Assembly (NCBI RefSeq): GCF_026967805.1
Contig: NZ_JAPVBG010000002.1
Location: 828,190 to 892,189, forward strand
DNA length: 64,000 nt
Direction: 5' to 3'
Origin: Blastococcus sp. VKM Ac-2987
Lineage (GTDB): Bacteria; Actinomycetota; Actinomycetes; Mycobacteriales; Geodermatophilaceae
The notes beneath the pieces are model-generated. The model searched no databases. It was given only the letters and a program-made list of their open reading frames with translations, and was not told where the DNA came from. The translations under genes were made by a program, and so were the position numbers. Below are positions 1 through 12,496 of this stretch, one piece after another. The first letter of the stretch is position 1. Each line of letters opens with the position of its first letter.

Positions 1-1
1 C

Positions 2-106
2 CAGGGGCTCTACCGGCGGCGCGGGTTCACCGAGATCGGCCGGCGCCCGAAGTACTACCAGCCCAGCGGGACAGACGCCGTTGTCATGAAGCGGGAGAAG
101 CTGTGA
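2..106 (+). CDS. rimI: RimI-type protein N-acetyltransferase, C-terminal end (partial)
   Basis: Only the last 34 residues are in the window; the gene begins to the left. The tail reads LYRRRGF followed by RRPKYY and VVMKR, the usual C-terminal signature of GNAT-fold ribosomal-protein-alanine N-acetyltransferases (acetyl-CoA dependent, cytoplasmic). Its stop codon overlaps the GTG of tsaD by four bases (GTGA), and rimI-tsaD is a very common bacterial pair, often with tsaB upstream. The assignment rests on this tail and the neighbour, so it is good but not complete. Confidence 0.85.
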   Translation, partial: QGLYRRRGFTEIGRRPKYYQPSGTDAVVMKREKL

Positions 107-1140
107 CGCAGGAACCGATCGTGCTGGGGTTCGAGACCTCGTGCGACGAGACCGGTGTGGGCATCGTGCGCGGGCGCACGCTGCTCGCCGACGCGCTGGC
201 CACCTCGATGGAGGAGCACGAGCGCTTCGGCGGCGTCGTCCCGGAGATCGCCTCCCGGGCGCACCTGGAGGCGATGGTGCCCACCGTGCACCGCGCCCTC
301 GCCGACGCCGGCATCGCTGCCTCCGACGTCGACGCGGTGGCGGTCACGAGCGGGCCCGGGCTCACCGGCGCGCTGCTGGTCGGCGTCGCCGCCGCGAAGG
401 CCTACGCGCTGGCCCTGGGCAAGCCGCTCTACGGGGTCAACCACCTGGCCGCGCACGTCGCCGTCGACGAGCTGCAGCACGGGCCGCTGGCCGAGCCCTC
501 GATCGCGATGCTCGTCTCCGGCGGCCACAGCTCGCTGCTGCTCGTACCGGACCTCGCGCAGGAGGTGCAGTCGCTGGGCCGCACGATCGACGACGCCGCG
601 GGCGAGGCGTTCGACAAGGTCGCCCGGGTGCTCGGCCTGCCGTTCCCCGGCGGCCCGCCGATCGACCGGGCCGCCCGCGACGGCGACCCGTCGGCGATCG
701 CATTCCCGCGGGGCCTCACCGGCTCCCGCGACCCGGCCTACGACTTCTCGTTCTCGGGGCTGAAGACCGCCGTCGCCCGGTGGGTGGAGGCCCGGCAGCG
801 CGCCGGGGAGCCGGTGCCGCTGGCCGACGTCGCCGCGTCCTTCCAGGAGGCGGTCGCCGACGTGCTCACCGCCAAGGCGGTGCGCGCCTGCCGGGACCAC
901 GGCGTCGACCACCTGGTGCTCGGCGGGGGAGTGGCGGCCAACTCGCGGCTGCGGGCGCTGGCCGAGGAGCGGTGCGCCGCGGCCGGCATCGTGCTGCGGG
1001 TGCCCAGCCCGAAGCTGTGCACCGACAACGGCGCGATGGTGGCCGCGCTCGGGTCGCGCCTGGTCGCCGCCGGCGTGGCGCCGTCGGCCCCCGACCTCGG
1101 GGCCGACAGCTCCCTGCCGATCGACGTCGTCAGCCGCTGA
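103..1140 (+). CDS. tsaD: tRNA N6-threonylcarbamoyladenosine biosynthesis protein TsaD
   Basis: TsaD transfers the threonylcarbamoyl group from TC-AMP to A37 of ANN-decoding tRNAs, working with TsaB and TsaE in the cytoplasm. The 345-residue product is full length for the family. It begins with the ASKHA-fold signature GFETSCDET and carries the metal-binding HxxxH motif (HLAAH, residues 114-118), the SGGHSSL loop and the C-terminal CTDNGAMVA segment with the third metal ligand. The GTG start overlaps the rimI stop, which suggests translational coupling. The 3' end overlaps the convergent methyltransferase gene by 11 bp. Confidence 0.97.
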   Translation: MTQEPIVLGFETSCDETGVGIVRGRTLLADALATSMEEHERFGGVVPEIASRAHLEAMVPTVHRALADAGIAASDVDAVAVTSGPGLTGALLVGVAAAKAYALALGKPLYGVNHLAAHVAVDELQHGPLAEPSIAMLVSGGHSSLLLVPDLAQEVQSLGRTIDDAAGEAFDKVARVLGLPFPGGPPIDRAARDGDPSAIAFPRGLTGSRDPAYDFSFSGLKTAVARWVEARQRAGEPVPLADVAASFQEAVADVLTAKAVRACRDHGVDHLVLGGGVAANSRLRALAEERCAAAGIVLRVPSPKLCTDNGAMVAALGSRLVAAGVAPSAPDLGADSSLPIDVVSR

Positions 1141-2365
1141 CGTCGCACACCAGTGCGGTCGGGGCGCCGGCGACGCGGGTGACGACGACGGTCGCCGTCC
1201 CGGCGGCGTCGGTGCGCAGCCGGCGGGCGAGCGTCTCCGGCTCGATCGCCGAGCCGCGCTTCTTCACCACGACCCGGCCGACCCCGCGCTCGCGCAGCAG
1301 CGCCTTCAGCTTCTTGAGGTTGAACGGCAGCACCTCGTCGACCCGGTAGGAGCTGACCCACGGGGAGCCCGCCGGGCCGACGGAGGTCAGGTAGGCGATC
1401 GTCGGGTCGACCAGGGTCGCGCCGAGGTCGGCGGCCACCAGGGAGACCAGACCCGACCGGATGACCGCCGGGTCGGGCTCGTGCAGCCAGCCGCGGACGG
1501 GTCCGGCCGGGGCGGGGCCGGGGTCTGCGTCAGCGGTCAGCTCGTGCACGACGCCGTCGCGGACGAGGGCGGCTCGCCGCCAGGCCGTCGAGACCGCCGG
1601 CCCCCAGAGGAGCGCCTCGACGATCGAGCCGCCGACCGACACCCACTCCGCCTCGATGCCGGCCGGCACGCGGTCGTGGTCCAGCCCGGGCGCCACCTTC
1701 ACCACCGACGTCGGCATCTTCGCCAGCAGCATCGCGACGGTCGACCAGGGCGGCGACCACCGGTCGGGGTCGAGCTGCCGCCGTCCGCCGGCCCGCCGGG
1801 CGGGGTCGAGGACGGCGGCGCCGCAGCCGGCCACCTCGCCGCCCCGGGCCGCCTCGACCAGCTCCACCGCGTCGCCTGCCACCACCCAGACGTCGTCGTC
1901 CACCCCGAGCGCGGCGGCGTTGAGCGCGGTCAGCTCGCGGGCGACCGGGTCCAGGTCGACGGCCAGCACGCGCGCGCCGGCGCGGGCCAGCGCGATCGTG
2001 TCGGTGCCCGCCGCGCAGCCGAGGTCGGCGACGGAGTCCGCACCCCCGGCCAGCAGCCGTGCCGCGCGCCGGGCGGCCAGCTGCGGACGGCCGGCCTGCT
2101 CGAGCGTGTCGGCGGTGAACAGCAGCCGCTCGGCGTCGGCCCCGAACGTCGACCGGGCCTTCTGCCGCTGGCGCGCGATGCCCCACGCCGGTCCGGCGAG
2201 GTCCGTACCCACCTCGGTGCGCAGCCGGGTCAGCGCGGCGACCGGATCGGTCCCGGCGTCGAGCAGGAACCCCGCCCGGGCCAGGGCCGACGCGCCCTCC
2301 GGCGTCGCCAGGGCACGCAGCTGGCGCACCGTCTCGGCGGCTTCGTCCTCGGGTACCCGGTCCAC
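1130..2365 (-). CDS. Class I SAM-dependent methyltransferase with THUMP-like domain
   Basis: The protein has an N-terminal helical region, a Rossmann methyltransferase core with SAM motif [12 protein letters not shown] (about residues 112-123), a motif-IV-like DPARR (about 187-191) and a C-terminal THUMP-like segment around [22 protein letters not shown]. Such actinobacterial proteins are presumed RNA methyltransferases; the substrate is unknown. The frame stays open further upstream, but a longer start would run through the groES promoter and CIRCE operator. The GTG at 2365 gives about 411 residues, near the family length; a GTG at 2410 is an alternative. No good Shine-Dalgarno site decides between them. 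It is convergent with tsaD and divergent from groES. Confidence 0.8.
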   Translation of the reverse strand: MDRVPEDEAAETVRQLRALATPEGASALARAGFLLDAGTDPVAALTRLRTEVGTDLAGPAWGIARQRQKARSTFGADAERLLFTADTLEQAGRPQLAARRAARLLAGGADSVADLGCAAGTDTIALARAGARVLAVDLDPVARELTALNAAALGVDDDVWVVAGDAVELVEAARGGEVAGCGAAVLDPARRAGGRRQLDPDRWSPPWSTVAMLLAKMPTSVVKVAPGLDHDRVPAGIEAEWVSVGGSIVEALLWGPAVSTAWRRAALVRDGVVHELTADADPGPAPAGPVRGWLHEPDPAVIRSGLVSLVAADLGATLVDPTIAYLTSVGPAGSPWVSSYRVDEVLPFNLKKLKALLRERGVGRVVVKKRGSAIEPETLARRLRTDAAGTATVVVTRVAGAPTALVCDVSG

Positions 2366-2422
2366 CCGGACAGCGTGGCGTACCGGCCGGTCCGCGCGGA
2401 CATCACCCACCCGGGGACCGGG

Positions 2423-2457
2423 TTGAGCGGCTGGCACTCTCCTGGGTAGAGTGCCAA
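2423..2457 (+). promoter_or_regulatory. groES promoter with CIRCE operator (HrcA site)
   Basis: An inverted repeat, CTGGCACTC - 9 bases - GAGTGCCAA (2431-2457), matches the CIRCE consensus TTAGCACTC-N9-GAGTGCTAA closely. It overlaps a plausible promoter: TTGAGC (2423-2428), an 18-base spacer and TAGAGT (2447-2452). The HrcA repressor would block RNA polymerase here and release it on heat shock. The gene for HrcA is not in the window. Confidence 0.92.
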
Positions 2458-2559
2458 CGACACGGGCTGGCGCCCGACCCCCGCGACGGCGGGTGCCCGG
2501 ACTCCGTGCCACAGCATCGAACATCCCTGCCGTCCTACACCGAAGGGGGCGTCACCGAC

Positions 2560-2868
2560 GTGACGACCGCTACCAAGGTCAGCATCAAGCCGCTGGAGGA
2601 CCGCGTCGTGGTCCAGGCCAACGAGGCCGAGACCACCACCGCCTCCGGTCTGGTCATCCCGGACACCGCCAAGGAGAAGCCCCAGGAGGGCACCGTCGTC
2701 GCCGTCGGCCCCGGCCGCATCGACGACAACGGCAACCGCGTGCCGCTCGACGTGAACGTCGGCGACGTGGTCATCTACTCGAAGTACGGCGGCACCGAGG
2801 TCAAGTACTCGGGCCAGGAGTACCTCGTGCTCTCGGCGCGCGACCTGCTCGCCGTCGTGGAGAAGTGA
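2560..2868 (+). CDS. groES: Co-chaperonin GroES
   Basis: GroES is the heptameric lid of the GroEL chamber. The 102-residue product starts [18 protein letters not shown] and has the mobile-loop region [21 protein letters not shown] and the C-terminal [13 protein letters not shown], all typical. The GTG start is preceded by a purine-rich GAAGGGGG site about 10 bases upstream. An ATG 54 bases earlier is in frame but would add unconserved residues. It sits behind a CIRCE element and about 130 bases before groEL, so it is presumably co-transcribed and heat inducible. Confidence 0.97.
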   Translation: MTTATKVSIKPLEDRVVVQANEAETTTASGLVIPDTAKEKPQEGTVVAVGPGRIDDNGNRVPLDVNVGDVVIYSKYGGTEVKYSGQEYLVLSARDLLAVVEK

Positions 2869-2885
2869 CCTCTCCCCAGCACTGA

Positions 2886-4646
<1,761 letters not shown>

Positions 4647-4651
4647 CGCCC

Positions 4652-4688
4652 GACCCCTGGTGATCAGGTGACCTGATCACCAGGGGTC
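4652..4688. terminator. Perfect 18-bp inverted repeat after groEL
   Basis: Two 18-base arms pair perfectly around one central base (4670), starting six bases after the groEL stop. The element can form a cruciform or a very stable RNA hairpin and is the first of three stacked hairpins here. There is no T-run, as is usual for GC-rich actinobacterial terminators. Confidence 0.75.
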
Positions 4689-4720
4689 CTGGCTCACGGT
4701 CGACGGTGAGCCAGGACCCT
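4683..4720. terminator. Second hairpin downstream of groEL, overlapping the first
   Basis: TCCTGGCTCAC (4687-4697) pairs with GTGAGCCAGGA (4706-4716) and the stem extends three more pairs outward. Its left arm uses bases that also close the first repeat, so the two hairpins are mutually exclusive at their junction. GGTGAGCCAGGA recurs at 4725-4736 as a direct repeat. Confidence 0.6.
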
Positions 4721-4763
4721 GTGCGGTGAGCCAGGAGGCGCCTCCGCACCTATGCACCGCACG

Positions 4764-4804
4764 CGAGAGGGCCCGGTCCAGGAATCCTGGACCGGGCCCT
4801 CTCG
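4764..4804. terminator. Bidirectional terminator between groEL and whiB
   Basis: A perfect inverted repeat with 20-base arms is centred on base 4784. It lies between the 3' ends of convergent groEL and whiB, so it probably stops transcripts from both sides. Confidence 0.8.
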
Positions 4805-4821
4805 GCGTTCGTGGGGTGGGA

Positions 4822-5121
4822 CTACACCCCGGCGGCGACTGCAGCGGGTTCGGCCGCGATCAGCCGGGTCCGCTCCTCCTCGCTCATCCCGCCCCACACG
4901 CCGTACGGCTCGCGCACGGCCAGGGCGTGCTTGAGGCAAGCCTCGACGACCGGGCACCGACCGCAGACGGCCTTGGCCGCGCTCTGCCGTCGCGCCCGAG
5001 CCGGCCCGCGCTCACCGTCGGGGTGGAAGAAGAGGGACGTGTTCTCGCCACGGCATGCACCGTGGAGCTGCCAGTCCCAGACCTCGGCGACGGGCGTCGG
5101 GAGTCTGCGGATGTCGGCCAT
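4822..5121 (-). CDS. whiB3: WhiB-family iron-sulfur regulator (WhiB3/WhiD type)
   Basis: WhiB-like proteins bind a redox-sensitive [4Fe-4S] cluster and act with the primary sigma factor to control development, stress and redox metabolism. The 99-residue product has the four cluster cysteines C23, C53, C56 and C62 and the GVWGG turn (residues 74-78). The block DWQLHGACRG / FFHPDGERG / EPYGVWGG closely resembles mycobacterial WhiB3 and Streptomyces WhiD as I remember them. Its position beside groEL and a bldM-like gene agrees with those genomes. The ATG is preceded by GGAGGA. It is probably transcribed alone, with the stop facing groEL across a terminator. Confidence 0.92.
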   Translation of the reverse strand: MADIRRLPTPVAEVWDWQLHGACRGENTSLFFHPDGERGPARARRQSAAKAVCGRCPVVEACLKHALAVREPYGVWGGMSEEERTRLIAAEPAAVAAGV

Positions 5122-5481
5122 GTCTCCTCCAGGACTCTATCGAGCCGGAGGGGGCTGTCCGGCTGCAAGGGGCCGGGTGCCCTCGGCGTCCCACCGTCAA
5201 ACACGGCCGATTCGCAACTTTTTGCGGGTGTGCACTGCGTCACCACCCATCGGCCGTGCTCACCCCGGGGGGTGAGGGCGTCTGTTCCCCCGGTCGGGAG
5301 TCGCTCATGGTGGCTCCAGGTCGCGTCGACGTCCGGGCGGGGGATCACCCCGGACGGCCCCGTGACCTGCGCAGAGGTGGCGGACCCCGCGGGGTCCACC
5401 ACCCGAGCGACACCCGGCCGGGCGCCTCCCGGCCGGTGGGGGACCCGTCCGCCGTGCGGCCGGGAGGACTGAGGAGCAGGC
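5122..5481. other. Intergenic region between divergent whiB and bldM-like genes
   Basis: These 360 bases separate two divergently transcribed developmental-type regulators and must hold both promoters. On the minus strand TAGAGT (5134-5139) lies 12 bases before the whiB ATG and could be a -10 box. Around 5200-5230 there is an unusually A/T-rich patch (GCAACTTTTTGCGG). No clear -35, operator or RNA gene can be named. Confidence 0.5.
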
Positions 5482-6198
5482 GTGATCGAGGACAGGATGC
5501 GTGCACCCGTGCACGGCGCGACCGTGTGGGTGTACGACGAGCGACGGCGCGTGCGGGACGACGTCGCCTCGCGGCTGGTCGCCCTGCCCTTCGTCGGCCG
5601 GGTCGAGGTGGTCGGGGACGGGCAGTCGCTGATGTCCCGCCTCGCGACCCGCACGCCCGACGTCCTGGTGGTCGGCACGCAGCGCGCCGTCGACACCGGC
5701 CTGTCGGCCGCCACGCAGGCGCTCCGGGCGCACCCGGGCCTGCCGGTGCTGGTGCTCGGTGCTCCTGACGACGCCGAGAGCGTCCGGGCCGCCGTCGCCT
5801 TCGGCGCCCGCGGCTACCTCCGCTGGGACGCGACCGCGATCGAGATGGGCCTCGGCCTCTCCCGCGTCGGGCTGCGCGCCGACGGCGGCCGCATCCCGCA
5901 GCAGCAGGTGCCCCAGCCGGTGCCGGCCTGGAGCGGTGCCGCCCCGCTGAACGGCTCGGCCCCGACGACGGTGCGCTCGACCGTCCGGGAGGTCCCGCCG
6001 CAGGCGAGCCTGTCGATGCGGGAGATGCAGGTGCTCACCGGCATGAGCCAGGGGAAGAGCAACGCCCAGATCGGCCGCGAGCTCTACCTCTCCGAGGACA
6101 CCATCAAGACCCACGCGAGGCGGCTGTTCCGCAAGCTGGGTGCCAAGGACCGCGCCGAGGCCGTCGCGACGGGGTTCCGCCGGGGCATCATGCAGTGA
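5482..6198 (+). CDS. bldM: BldM-like orphan response regulator with degenerate receiver, LuxR-type HTH
   Basis: The C-terminal 60 residues (SMREMQVLTGMSQGKSNAQIGREL, then LSEDTIKTHARRLFRKLGA) are a NarL/LuxR-type DNA-binding domain very like Streptomyces BldM. The N-terminal half is a receiver fold, but where BldM-type receivers have the phospho-acceptor Asp (LMDVR) this one reads LVVGTQ, with Gly at residue 65. It therefore cannot be phosphorylated at the normal site and probably works by dimerisation. The GTG start has GAGGAG five bases upstream. It is divergent from whiB3/whiD, as in Streptomyces, where WhiD and BldM are developmental regulators. The symbol rests on similarity and position, not on proven function. 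Confidence 0.82.
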   Translation: MIEDRMRAPVHGATVWVYDERRRVRDDVASRLVALPFVGRVEVVGDGQSLMSRLATRTPDVLVVGTQRAVDTGLSAATQALRAHPGLPVLVLGAPDDAESVRAAVAFGARGYLRWDATAIEMGLGLSRVGLRADGGRIPQQQVPQPVPAWSGAAPLNGSAPTTVRSTVREVPPQASLSMREMQVLTGMSQGKSNAQIGRELYLSEDTIKTHARRLFRKLGAKDRAEAVATGFRRGIMQ

Positions 6199-6201
6199 CT
6201 C

Positions 6202-6219
6202 CGTCGTCCTCCGGACGAC
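6202..6219. repeat. Short hairpin repeat, identical copy at 56095-56112
   Basis: This 18-base element forms a stem of GTCGTCC and GGACGAC around a TCC loop just after the bldM-like gene. The same 18 bases occur after the ABC-2 permease gene about 50 kb away. Both copies lie immediately 3' of a stop codon, so a small terminator or RNA-end element is the simplest reading. Confidence 0.5.
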
Positions 6220-6233
6220 GCCGACATGCGCCT

Positions 6234-6267
6234 GAGGGCGGCCATCCCAGCCGGGATGGCCGCCCTC
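6234..6267. terminator. Terminator between the bldM-like and DUF5319 genes
   Basis: Fifteen-base arms (6234-6248 and 6253-6267) pair perfectly around the loop AGCC. The element lies between convergent genes and probably serves both. Confidence 0.8.
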
Positions 6268-6340
6268 GGGCGTATCCGGGCGCTCGACTCAGCAGGGGCA
6301 CGGCACTTGGCCGCGGTGCGATCCGGAGGATCGCGGTGTC

Positions 6341-8391
<2,051 letters not shown>

Positions 8392-8393
8392 GC

Positions 8394-9542
8394 ATGAGCG
8401 TGCGCGACACCGTCGAGATCGGCCTCAACCGCTTCGCCCGCCGGGGCTACGACCTGGACGAGGTCTCGATCGTCCCGTCCCGGCGCACCCGGGACGTCGA
8501 CGACGTCTCGACCGCCTGGCAGATCGACGCCTTCCGGTTCGACATCCCGCTGGTGACCAGCCCGAGCGACGCGGTCGTGAGCCCGGCGACGGCGATCGCC
8601 GTCGGGCGCGCCGGTGGCCTCGGGGTGCTCAATGGCGAAGGCCTGTGGGCCCGGTACGACGACCCGGGCGACGTGTACCGCCGGATCGCCGAGGCGGCCG
8701 CGGCCGGGGCGCCGCCGGTGGCGCTGCTGCAGGAGGTCTACGCCGAGCCGGTGAAGGCCGACCTGATCGCGGCCCGCATCAAGGAGATGAGCGACGCCGG
8801 GGTGACCACGGCCATCCGGGTCTCCCCGCAGCACACCGAGCAGCTGGCGCCGGCGGCGCTCTCGGCCGGGGTCGACCTGCTGGTCATCCAGGGCACGATC
8901 GTCTCCGCCGAGCACGTGACCAGCCAGGGCGATGCGCTCAACCTCAAGGAGTTCATCGCCGACCTCGACGTCCCGGTGATCGTGGGCGGCGCGGCGAACT
9001 ACACCACCGCCCTGCACCTGATGCGCACCGGCGCGGCCGGCGTCATCGTCGGCGTGGGTGCCGACACGTACTCCACGACGGACGCGGTCATGGGCATCCG
9101 GGTGCCGCTGGCCAGCGCGATCGCCGACGCCGCCGCGGCCCGCCGCGACTACCTGGACGAGACCGGCGGCCGGTACGTGCACGTCATCGCCAACGGCCGG
9201 ATCGAGACCAGCGGCGCGATCGCCCGGGCGCTGGCCTGCGGTGCCGACGCCGTCCAGCTGGGCGAGCCGCTCCGGATCGCCGCCGAGGCGCCGGCCGGCG
9301 GTGTCTGGTGGGACTCGGTGGCCGCGCACCCGCGCCTGCCGCGCGGGGCCACCTCCGCCCCGGTGGAGCCGGCCGGCTCCATCGAGGACGTGCTGCTGGG
9401 GGCGGCGGAGACGGCCGACGGCCGCACCAACCTGTTCGGGGCGCTGGCCCGCACCATGGCCAAGACCGGCTACTCGGACCTCAAGGAGTTCCAGCGCGTC
9501 GACCTGGTCATCGGTGGGGCGATCGGCGACAGGCCCCGTTGA
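8394..9542 (+). CDS. guaB3: GuaB3 family IMP dehydrogenase-related protein
   Basis: This 382-residue TIM-barrel protein is related to IMP dehydrogenase/GMP reductase and lies two bases after guaB. It lacks CBS domains. At the position of the catalytic GxGSxCTTR loop it reads [19 protein letters not shown], so the IMPDH cysteine is missing. GuaB3 proteins are conserved beside guaB in actinobacteria; some homologues elsewhere have been reported as GMP reductases, but for the actinobacterial branch the activity is not settled. The nucleotide-binding NPVTxA-like segment and [13 protein letters not shown] core are intact. Its stop overlaps the guaA start (TGATG). Confidence 0.9.
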   Translation: MSVRDTVEIGLNRFARRGYDLDEVSIVPSRRTRDVDDVSTAWQIDAFRFDIPLVTSPSDAVVSPATAIAVGRAGGLGVLNGEGLWARYDDPGDVYRRIAEAAAAGAPPVALLQEVYAEPVKADLIAARIKEMSDAGVTTAIRVSPQHTEQLAPAALSAGVDLLVIQGTIVSAEHVTSQGDALNLKEFIADLDVPVIVGGAANYTTALHLMRTGAAGVIVGVGADTYSTTDAVMGIRVPLASAIADAAAARRDYLDETGGRYVHVIANGRIETSGAIARALACGADAVQLGEPLRIAAEAPAGGVWWDSVAAHPRLPRGATSAPVEPAGSIEDVLLGAAETADGRTNLFGALARTMAKTGYSDLKEFQRVDLVIGGAIGDRPR

Positions 9543-11104
9543 TGGACTTCCCGACCGTCCTGGTGGTCGACTTCGGCGCCCAGTACGCCCAGCTGATCGC
9601 CCGCCGGATCCGCGAGGCCGGGGTCTACTCGGAGATCGTGTCGTCCGAGGTGCCGGCCGAGGAGATCGTCGCCCGCAAGCCGGCCGCGATCGTGCTCTCC
9701 GGCGGACCTTCCAGCGTCTACGCGCCCGAGGCCCCGCAGGTCGACCCCACGCTGTTCGAGTCGGGCGTGCCCGCCTTCGGCATCTGCTACGGCTTCCAGG
9801 CGATGGCCGCCTCGCTCGGCGGCACGGTGTCCCGCACCGGCGACCGCGAGTACGGGGGCACCCCGCTGACCGTCACGACCGGAGCCCGGCTCTTCGCCGA
9901 CCTGCCGGTCGAGCAGAACGTCTGGATGAGCCACGGTGACGCCGTCTCCGCCGCGCCTCCCGGGTTCACCGTCACCGCCACCTCCACCGGTGCCCCGGTC
10001 GCCGCCTTCGAGGACGTCGACCGGCGGCTGGCCGGCGTGCAGTTCCACCCCGAGGTGCGGCACACCGCGCACGGGCAGACGGTGCTCGAGCACTTCCTGT
10101 TCGACATCGCCGGCCTGGAGCCGACCTGGACGATGAGCAACGTCGTCGACGAGCAGGTGGCCGCCATCCGCGAGCGGATCGGGGACCGGCGGGCGCTGTG
10201 CGCGCTGTCCGGCGGGGTCGACTCCGCGGTGGCGGCGGCGCTCGTCCAGCGGGCGATCGGCGACAAGCTCACCTGCGTCTACGTCGACCACGGGCTGATG
10301 CGCGCGGGGGAGACCGAGCAGATCGAGCGCGACTTCGCAGCGACCACCGGCGCGGACCTGCGGGTCGTGGACGCGAGCGGGCAGTTCCTCGCCGCGCTGG
10401 CCGGGGTCAGCGACCCGGAGGAGAAGCGGAAGATCATCGGCCGCGAGTTCATCCGGGTCTTCGAGCAGGCGGCCACCGATGTCGTCGCCGACGCCCAGGC
10501 GCACGGCGAGACCGTCGACTTCCTCGTGCAGGGCACGCTGTACCCCGACGTCGTCGAGTCCGGCGGTGGCAGCGGGACGGCGAACATCAAGAGCCACCAC
10601 AACGTCGGCGGGCTGCCCGAGGACCTCACCTTCGGCCTGGTCGAGCCGCTGCGCACGCTGTTCAAGGACGAGGTGCGCGAGGTCGGCCGGCAGCTGGGCC
10701 TGCCCGACCGGCTGGTGCAGCGCCAGCCGTTCCCCGGCCCGGGGCTGGGCATCCGCATCGTCGGCGAGGTCACCCGCGAGCGGCTCGACGTGCTGCGCAA
10801 GGCCGACGCCATCGCCCGCGAGGAGCTGACGGCGGCGAAGCTGGACGACGAGATCTGGCAGTGCCCGGTCGTGCTGCTCGCCGACGTCCGCTCGGTCGGC
10901 GTGCAGGGCGACGGGCGCACCTACGGGCACCCGGTCGTGCTGCGCCCGGTGTCCAGCGAGGACGCCATGACCGCCGACTGGACCCGGCTGCCCTACGACG
11001 TGCTGGCCCGGATATCGACCCGGATCACCAACGAGGTCGAGGAGATCAACCGGGTGACCCTCGACGTCACGAGCAAGCCGCCGGGCACCATCGAGTGGGA
11101 GTAG
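9542..11104 (+). CDS. guaA: GMP synthase (glutamine-hydrolysing)
   Basis: GuaA aminates XMP to GMP using glutamine and ATP. The 520 residues comprise a class-I glutamine amidotransferase domain with triad Cys82 (FGICYGFQ), His169 and Glu171 (VQFHPEV), an ATP pyrophosphatase domain with P-loop LSGGVDSAV (about residues 222-230), and the C-terminal dimerisation domain ending KPPGTIEWE. The ATG shares one base with the guaB3 stop, so translation is probably coupled. The upstream frame stays open inside guaB3, but homology starts exactly at [22 protein letters not shown]. Confidence 0.97.
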   Translation: MDFPTVLVVDFGAQYAQLIARRIREAGVYSEIVSSEVPAEEIVARKPAAIVLSGGPSSVYAPEAPQVDPTLFESGVPAFGICYGFQAMAASLGGTVSRTGDREYGGTPLTVTTGARLFADLPVEQNVWMSHGDAVSAAPPGFTVTATSTGAPVAAFEDVDRRLAGVQFHPEVRHTAHGQTVLEHFLFDIAGLEPTWTMSNVVDEQVAAIRERIGDRRALCALSGGVDSAVAAALVQRAIGDKLTCVYVDHGLMRAGETEQIERDFAATTGADLRVVDASGQFLAALAGVSDPEEKRKIIGREFIRVFEQAATDVVADAQAHGETVDFLVQGTLYPDVVESGGGSGTANIKSHHNVGGLPEDLTFGLVEPLRTLFKDEVREVGRQLGLPDRLVQRQPFPGPGLGIRIVGEVTRERLDVLRKADAIAREELTAAKLDDEIWQCPVVLLADVRSVGVQGDGRTYGHPVVLRPVSSEDAMTADWTRLPYDVLARISTRITNEVEEINRVTLDVTSKPPGTIEWE

Positions 11105-11125
11105 CGGGACGCCGCTGAACGGCCG

Positions 11126-11145
11126 CCCCACGCCGAGGCGCGGGG
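11126..11145. terminator. Possible terminator between guaA and the WYL regulator
   Basis: CCCC-A-CGCC pairs with GGCG-C-GGGG around a two-base loop with one internal mismatch. It lies between convergent stops. The loop is too tight to be confident. Confidence 0.35.
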
Positions 11146-11146
11146 G

Positions 11147-11848
11147 CTAGGGGCAGGCCGGGACGCGCACCGCGTGCGCGTCGGGCGGCGGCGTGCCGAA
11201 CGCCCCGGGATCGCGCGCGGGCGCCGTCTCGGTGGTGAGATCGGCGGCCTCGATGCGGTCCCAGCGGAACCACCGCGGGGCATCGCGCAGCCGGCACCAG
11301 CCGACCAGGTACCACCGGTCGCCCGTGCGGGCGAGCAGGTGCGGCTCCACGCGCTGGCGGGACACCTCTCCGGCCTCGTCCCGGTAGCGGATGGCGACCA
11401 CGCGCCGTTGCAGGAGCGCCTCCTCGACGACGGACGCGGGCGCGGGCCGCCCCCGGACCCCGCCGCGCACCCAGACCCGGCCGCCGAGGGCCTGGGCGGT
11501 CTCCCGGCCGCCGGGGCCCATGACGTCGAGGAGCTTCTCCAGCGCGGCCCGGCCGTCCGCGGCGAACGGCGCCCCGGGTGCTCCGGCCAGTGCGACGGCG
11601 AGCGCCACCGCCTGCGCGGGCGTCAGGTTGACCGGCGGCAGCGTCGCCGCGGCGTCCAGCACGTAGCCGCCACCGGGGCCGGCGGTCGCCCAGATCGGGA
11701 CCCCGGCCTGCTGGAGCGCGGCCACGTCCCGCTTGATCGTCCGGGGTGAGACCTCCAGCCAGTCGGCCAGCCGCTGCGCCGTCCGCCCGCGCGCCCCGGC
11801 GCGGCGCAGCTCCTCGGAGACGGCGTGCATCCGGTCCGTCCGGTTCAT
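11147..11848 (-). CDS. YafY-type HTH regulator with WYL domain
   Basis: The N-terminus is a DeoR-like helix-turn-helix (ADWLEVSPRTIKRDVAALQQAGVPI, about residues 28-52) followed by PGGGYVLD, and the C-terminal half is a WYL ligand-sensing domain (RWYLVGWCRLRDAPRWFRWDRI). WYL regulators usually act as dimers, and many control a divergent neighbour. Here the divergent partner is a small hydrolase gene 63 bases away. A perfect inverted repeat between them is a good operator candidate. The ATG is seven bases after a CACGAT -10-like box, so the message may be leaderless. Ligand unknown. Confidence 0.88.
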   Translation of the reverse strand: MNRTDRMHAVSEELRRAGARGRTAQRLADWLEVSPRTIKRDVAALQQAGVPIWATAGPGGGYVLDAAATLPPVNLTPAQAVALAVALAGAPGAPFAADGRAALEKLLDVMGPGGRETAQALGGRVWVRGGVRGRPAPASVVEEALLQRRVVAIRYRDEAGEVSRQRVEPHLLARTGDRWYLVGWCRLRDAPRWFRWDRIEAADLTTETAPARDPGAFGTPPPDAHAVRVPACP

Positions 11849-11869
11849 GCCGGGGATCGTGGCAGAAAC

Positions 11870-11889
11870 GGTGACAGGACGGTGTCACC
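11870..11889. promoter_or_regulatory. Putative operator of the WYL regulator
   Basis: GGTGACA - six bases - TGTCACC is a perfect 7+7 dyad in the 63-base gap between the divergent regulator and hydrolase genes. It lies just upstream of -10-like boxes for both genes (CACGAT at 11856-11861, minus strand; CAGGGT before the hydrolase ATG). Its symmetry and position fit a dimeric repressor or autoregulator. Confidence 0.55.
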
Positions 11890-11911
11890 AGGTGCGCTGC
11901 AGGGTGGTCCC

Positions 11912-12496
11912 ATGACGTCCATCGCGCTCTTCCACTCCGTCCTCGGCGTGCGGCCGGGGATCACCGATGCCGCCGCCCGGCTGCGCGCAGCCGGGCACGA
12001 GGTGCTCGTCGTCGACCAGTACGACGGGCGGACCTTCGACGACTACGGGGTGGCCGGTGCGTACGTGGCGGACGTCGGCTTCCCCGCGCTGATGTCCCGG
12101 GCGGTGGAGGCGGTCGGGGACCTGCCCGACGGCTTCGTCGCCGCCGGCTTCTCCAACGGTGCCGGGATGGCGGAGTTCGTGGCCACGCAGCGACGGTGCG
12201 CCGGGCTGCTGCTCTTCTCCGGCGCGCTGCCGGTCCACCTGCTCGGCGCGGACCGCTGGCCGCCGGGGCTGCCCGCCCAGCTGCACCACACCGAGGGCGA
12301 TCCGTTCCGGAAGCAGCAGTGGCTCGACTCCGTGATCGCCGACGCCCGCGCCGCCGGGGCCGAGATCGAGGTCCACGACTACCCGGGTGCCGGCCACCTG
12401 TTCACCGATCCGAGCCTGCCGGCCGAGTACGACGCGGCGGCCACCGAGCTGCTGTGGACGCGGGCACTCGGCTTCTGCGCGCGCGTGTCCGCCTGA
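11912..12496 (+). CDS. Dienelactone hydrolase-like alpha/beta hydrolase
   Basis: The 194-residue protein has an alpha/beta-hydrolase layout like small dienelactone hydrolases: TSIALFHSVLG at the start, the nucleophile-elbow region FVAAGFSNGAGMAEF, where the expected G-x-C/S-x-G motif is present as GFSNGAG with Ser, and a C-terminal HDYPGAGHLFTDPS containing the catalytic His. The substrate cannot be named. It is divergent from the WYL regulator and probably controlled by it. The ATG is six bases after CAGGGT, so the transcript may lack a leader; no Shine-Dalgarno site is obvious. Confidence 0.8.
   Translation: MTSIALFHSVLGVRPGITDAAARLRAAGHEVLVVDQYDGRTFDDYGVAGAYVADVGFPALMSRAVEAVGDLPDGFVAAGFSNGAGMAEFVATQRRCAGLLLFSGALPVHLLGADRWPPGLPAQLHHTEGDPFRKQQWLDSVIADARAAGAEIEVHDYPGAGHLFTDPSLPAEYDAAATELLWTRALGFCARVSA

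Noticed and set aside
2366..2524. Longer N-terminus for the THUMP-like methyltransferase, starting at ATG 2524
   Set aside because: It would run through the CIRCE operator and groES promoter and add an Arg/Pro-rich stretch without conservation.
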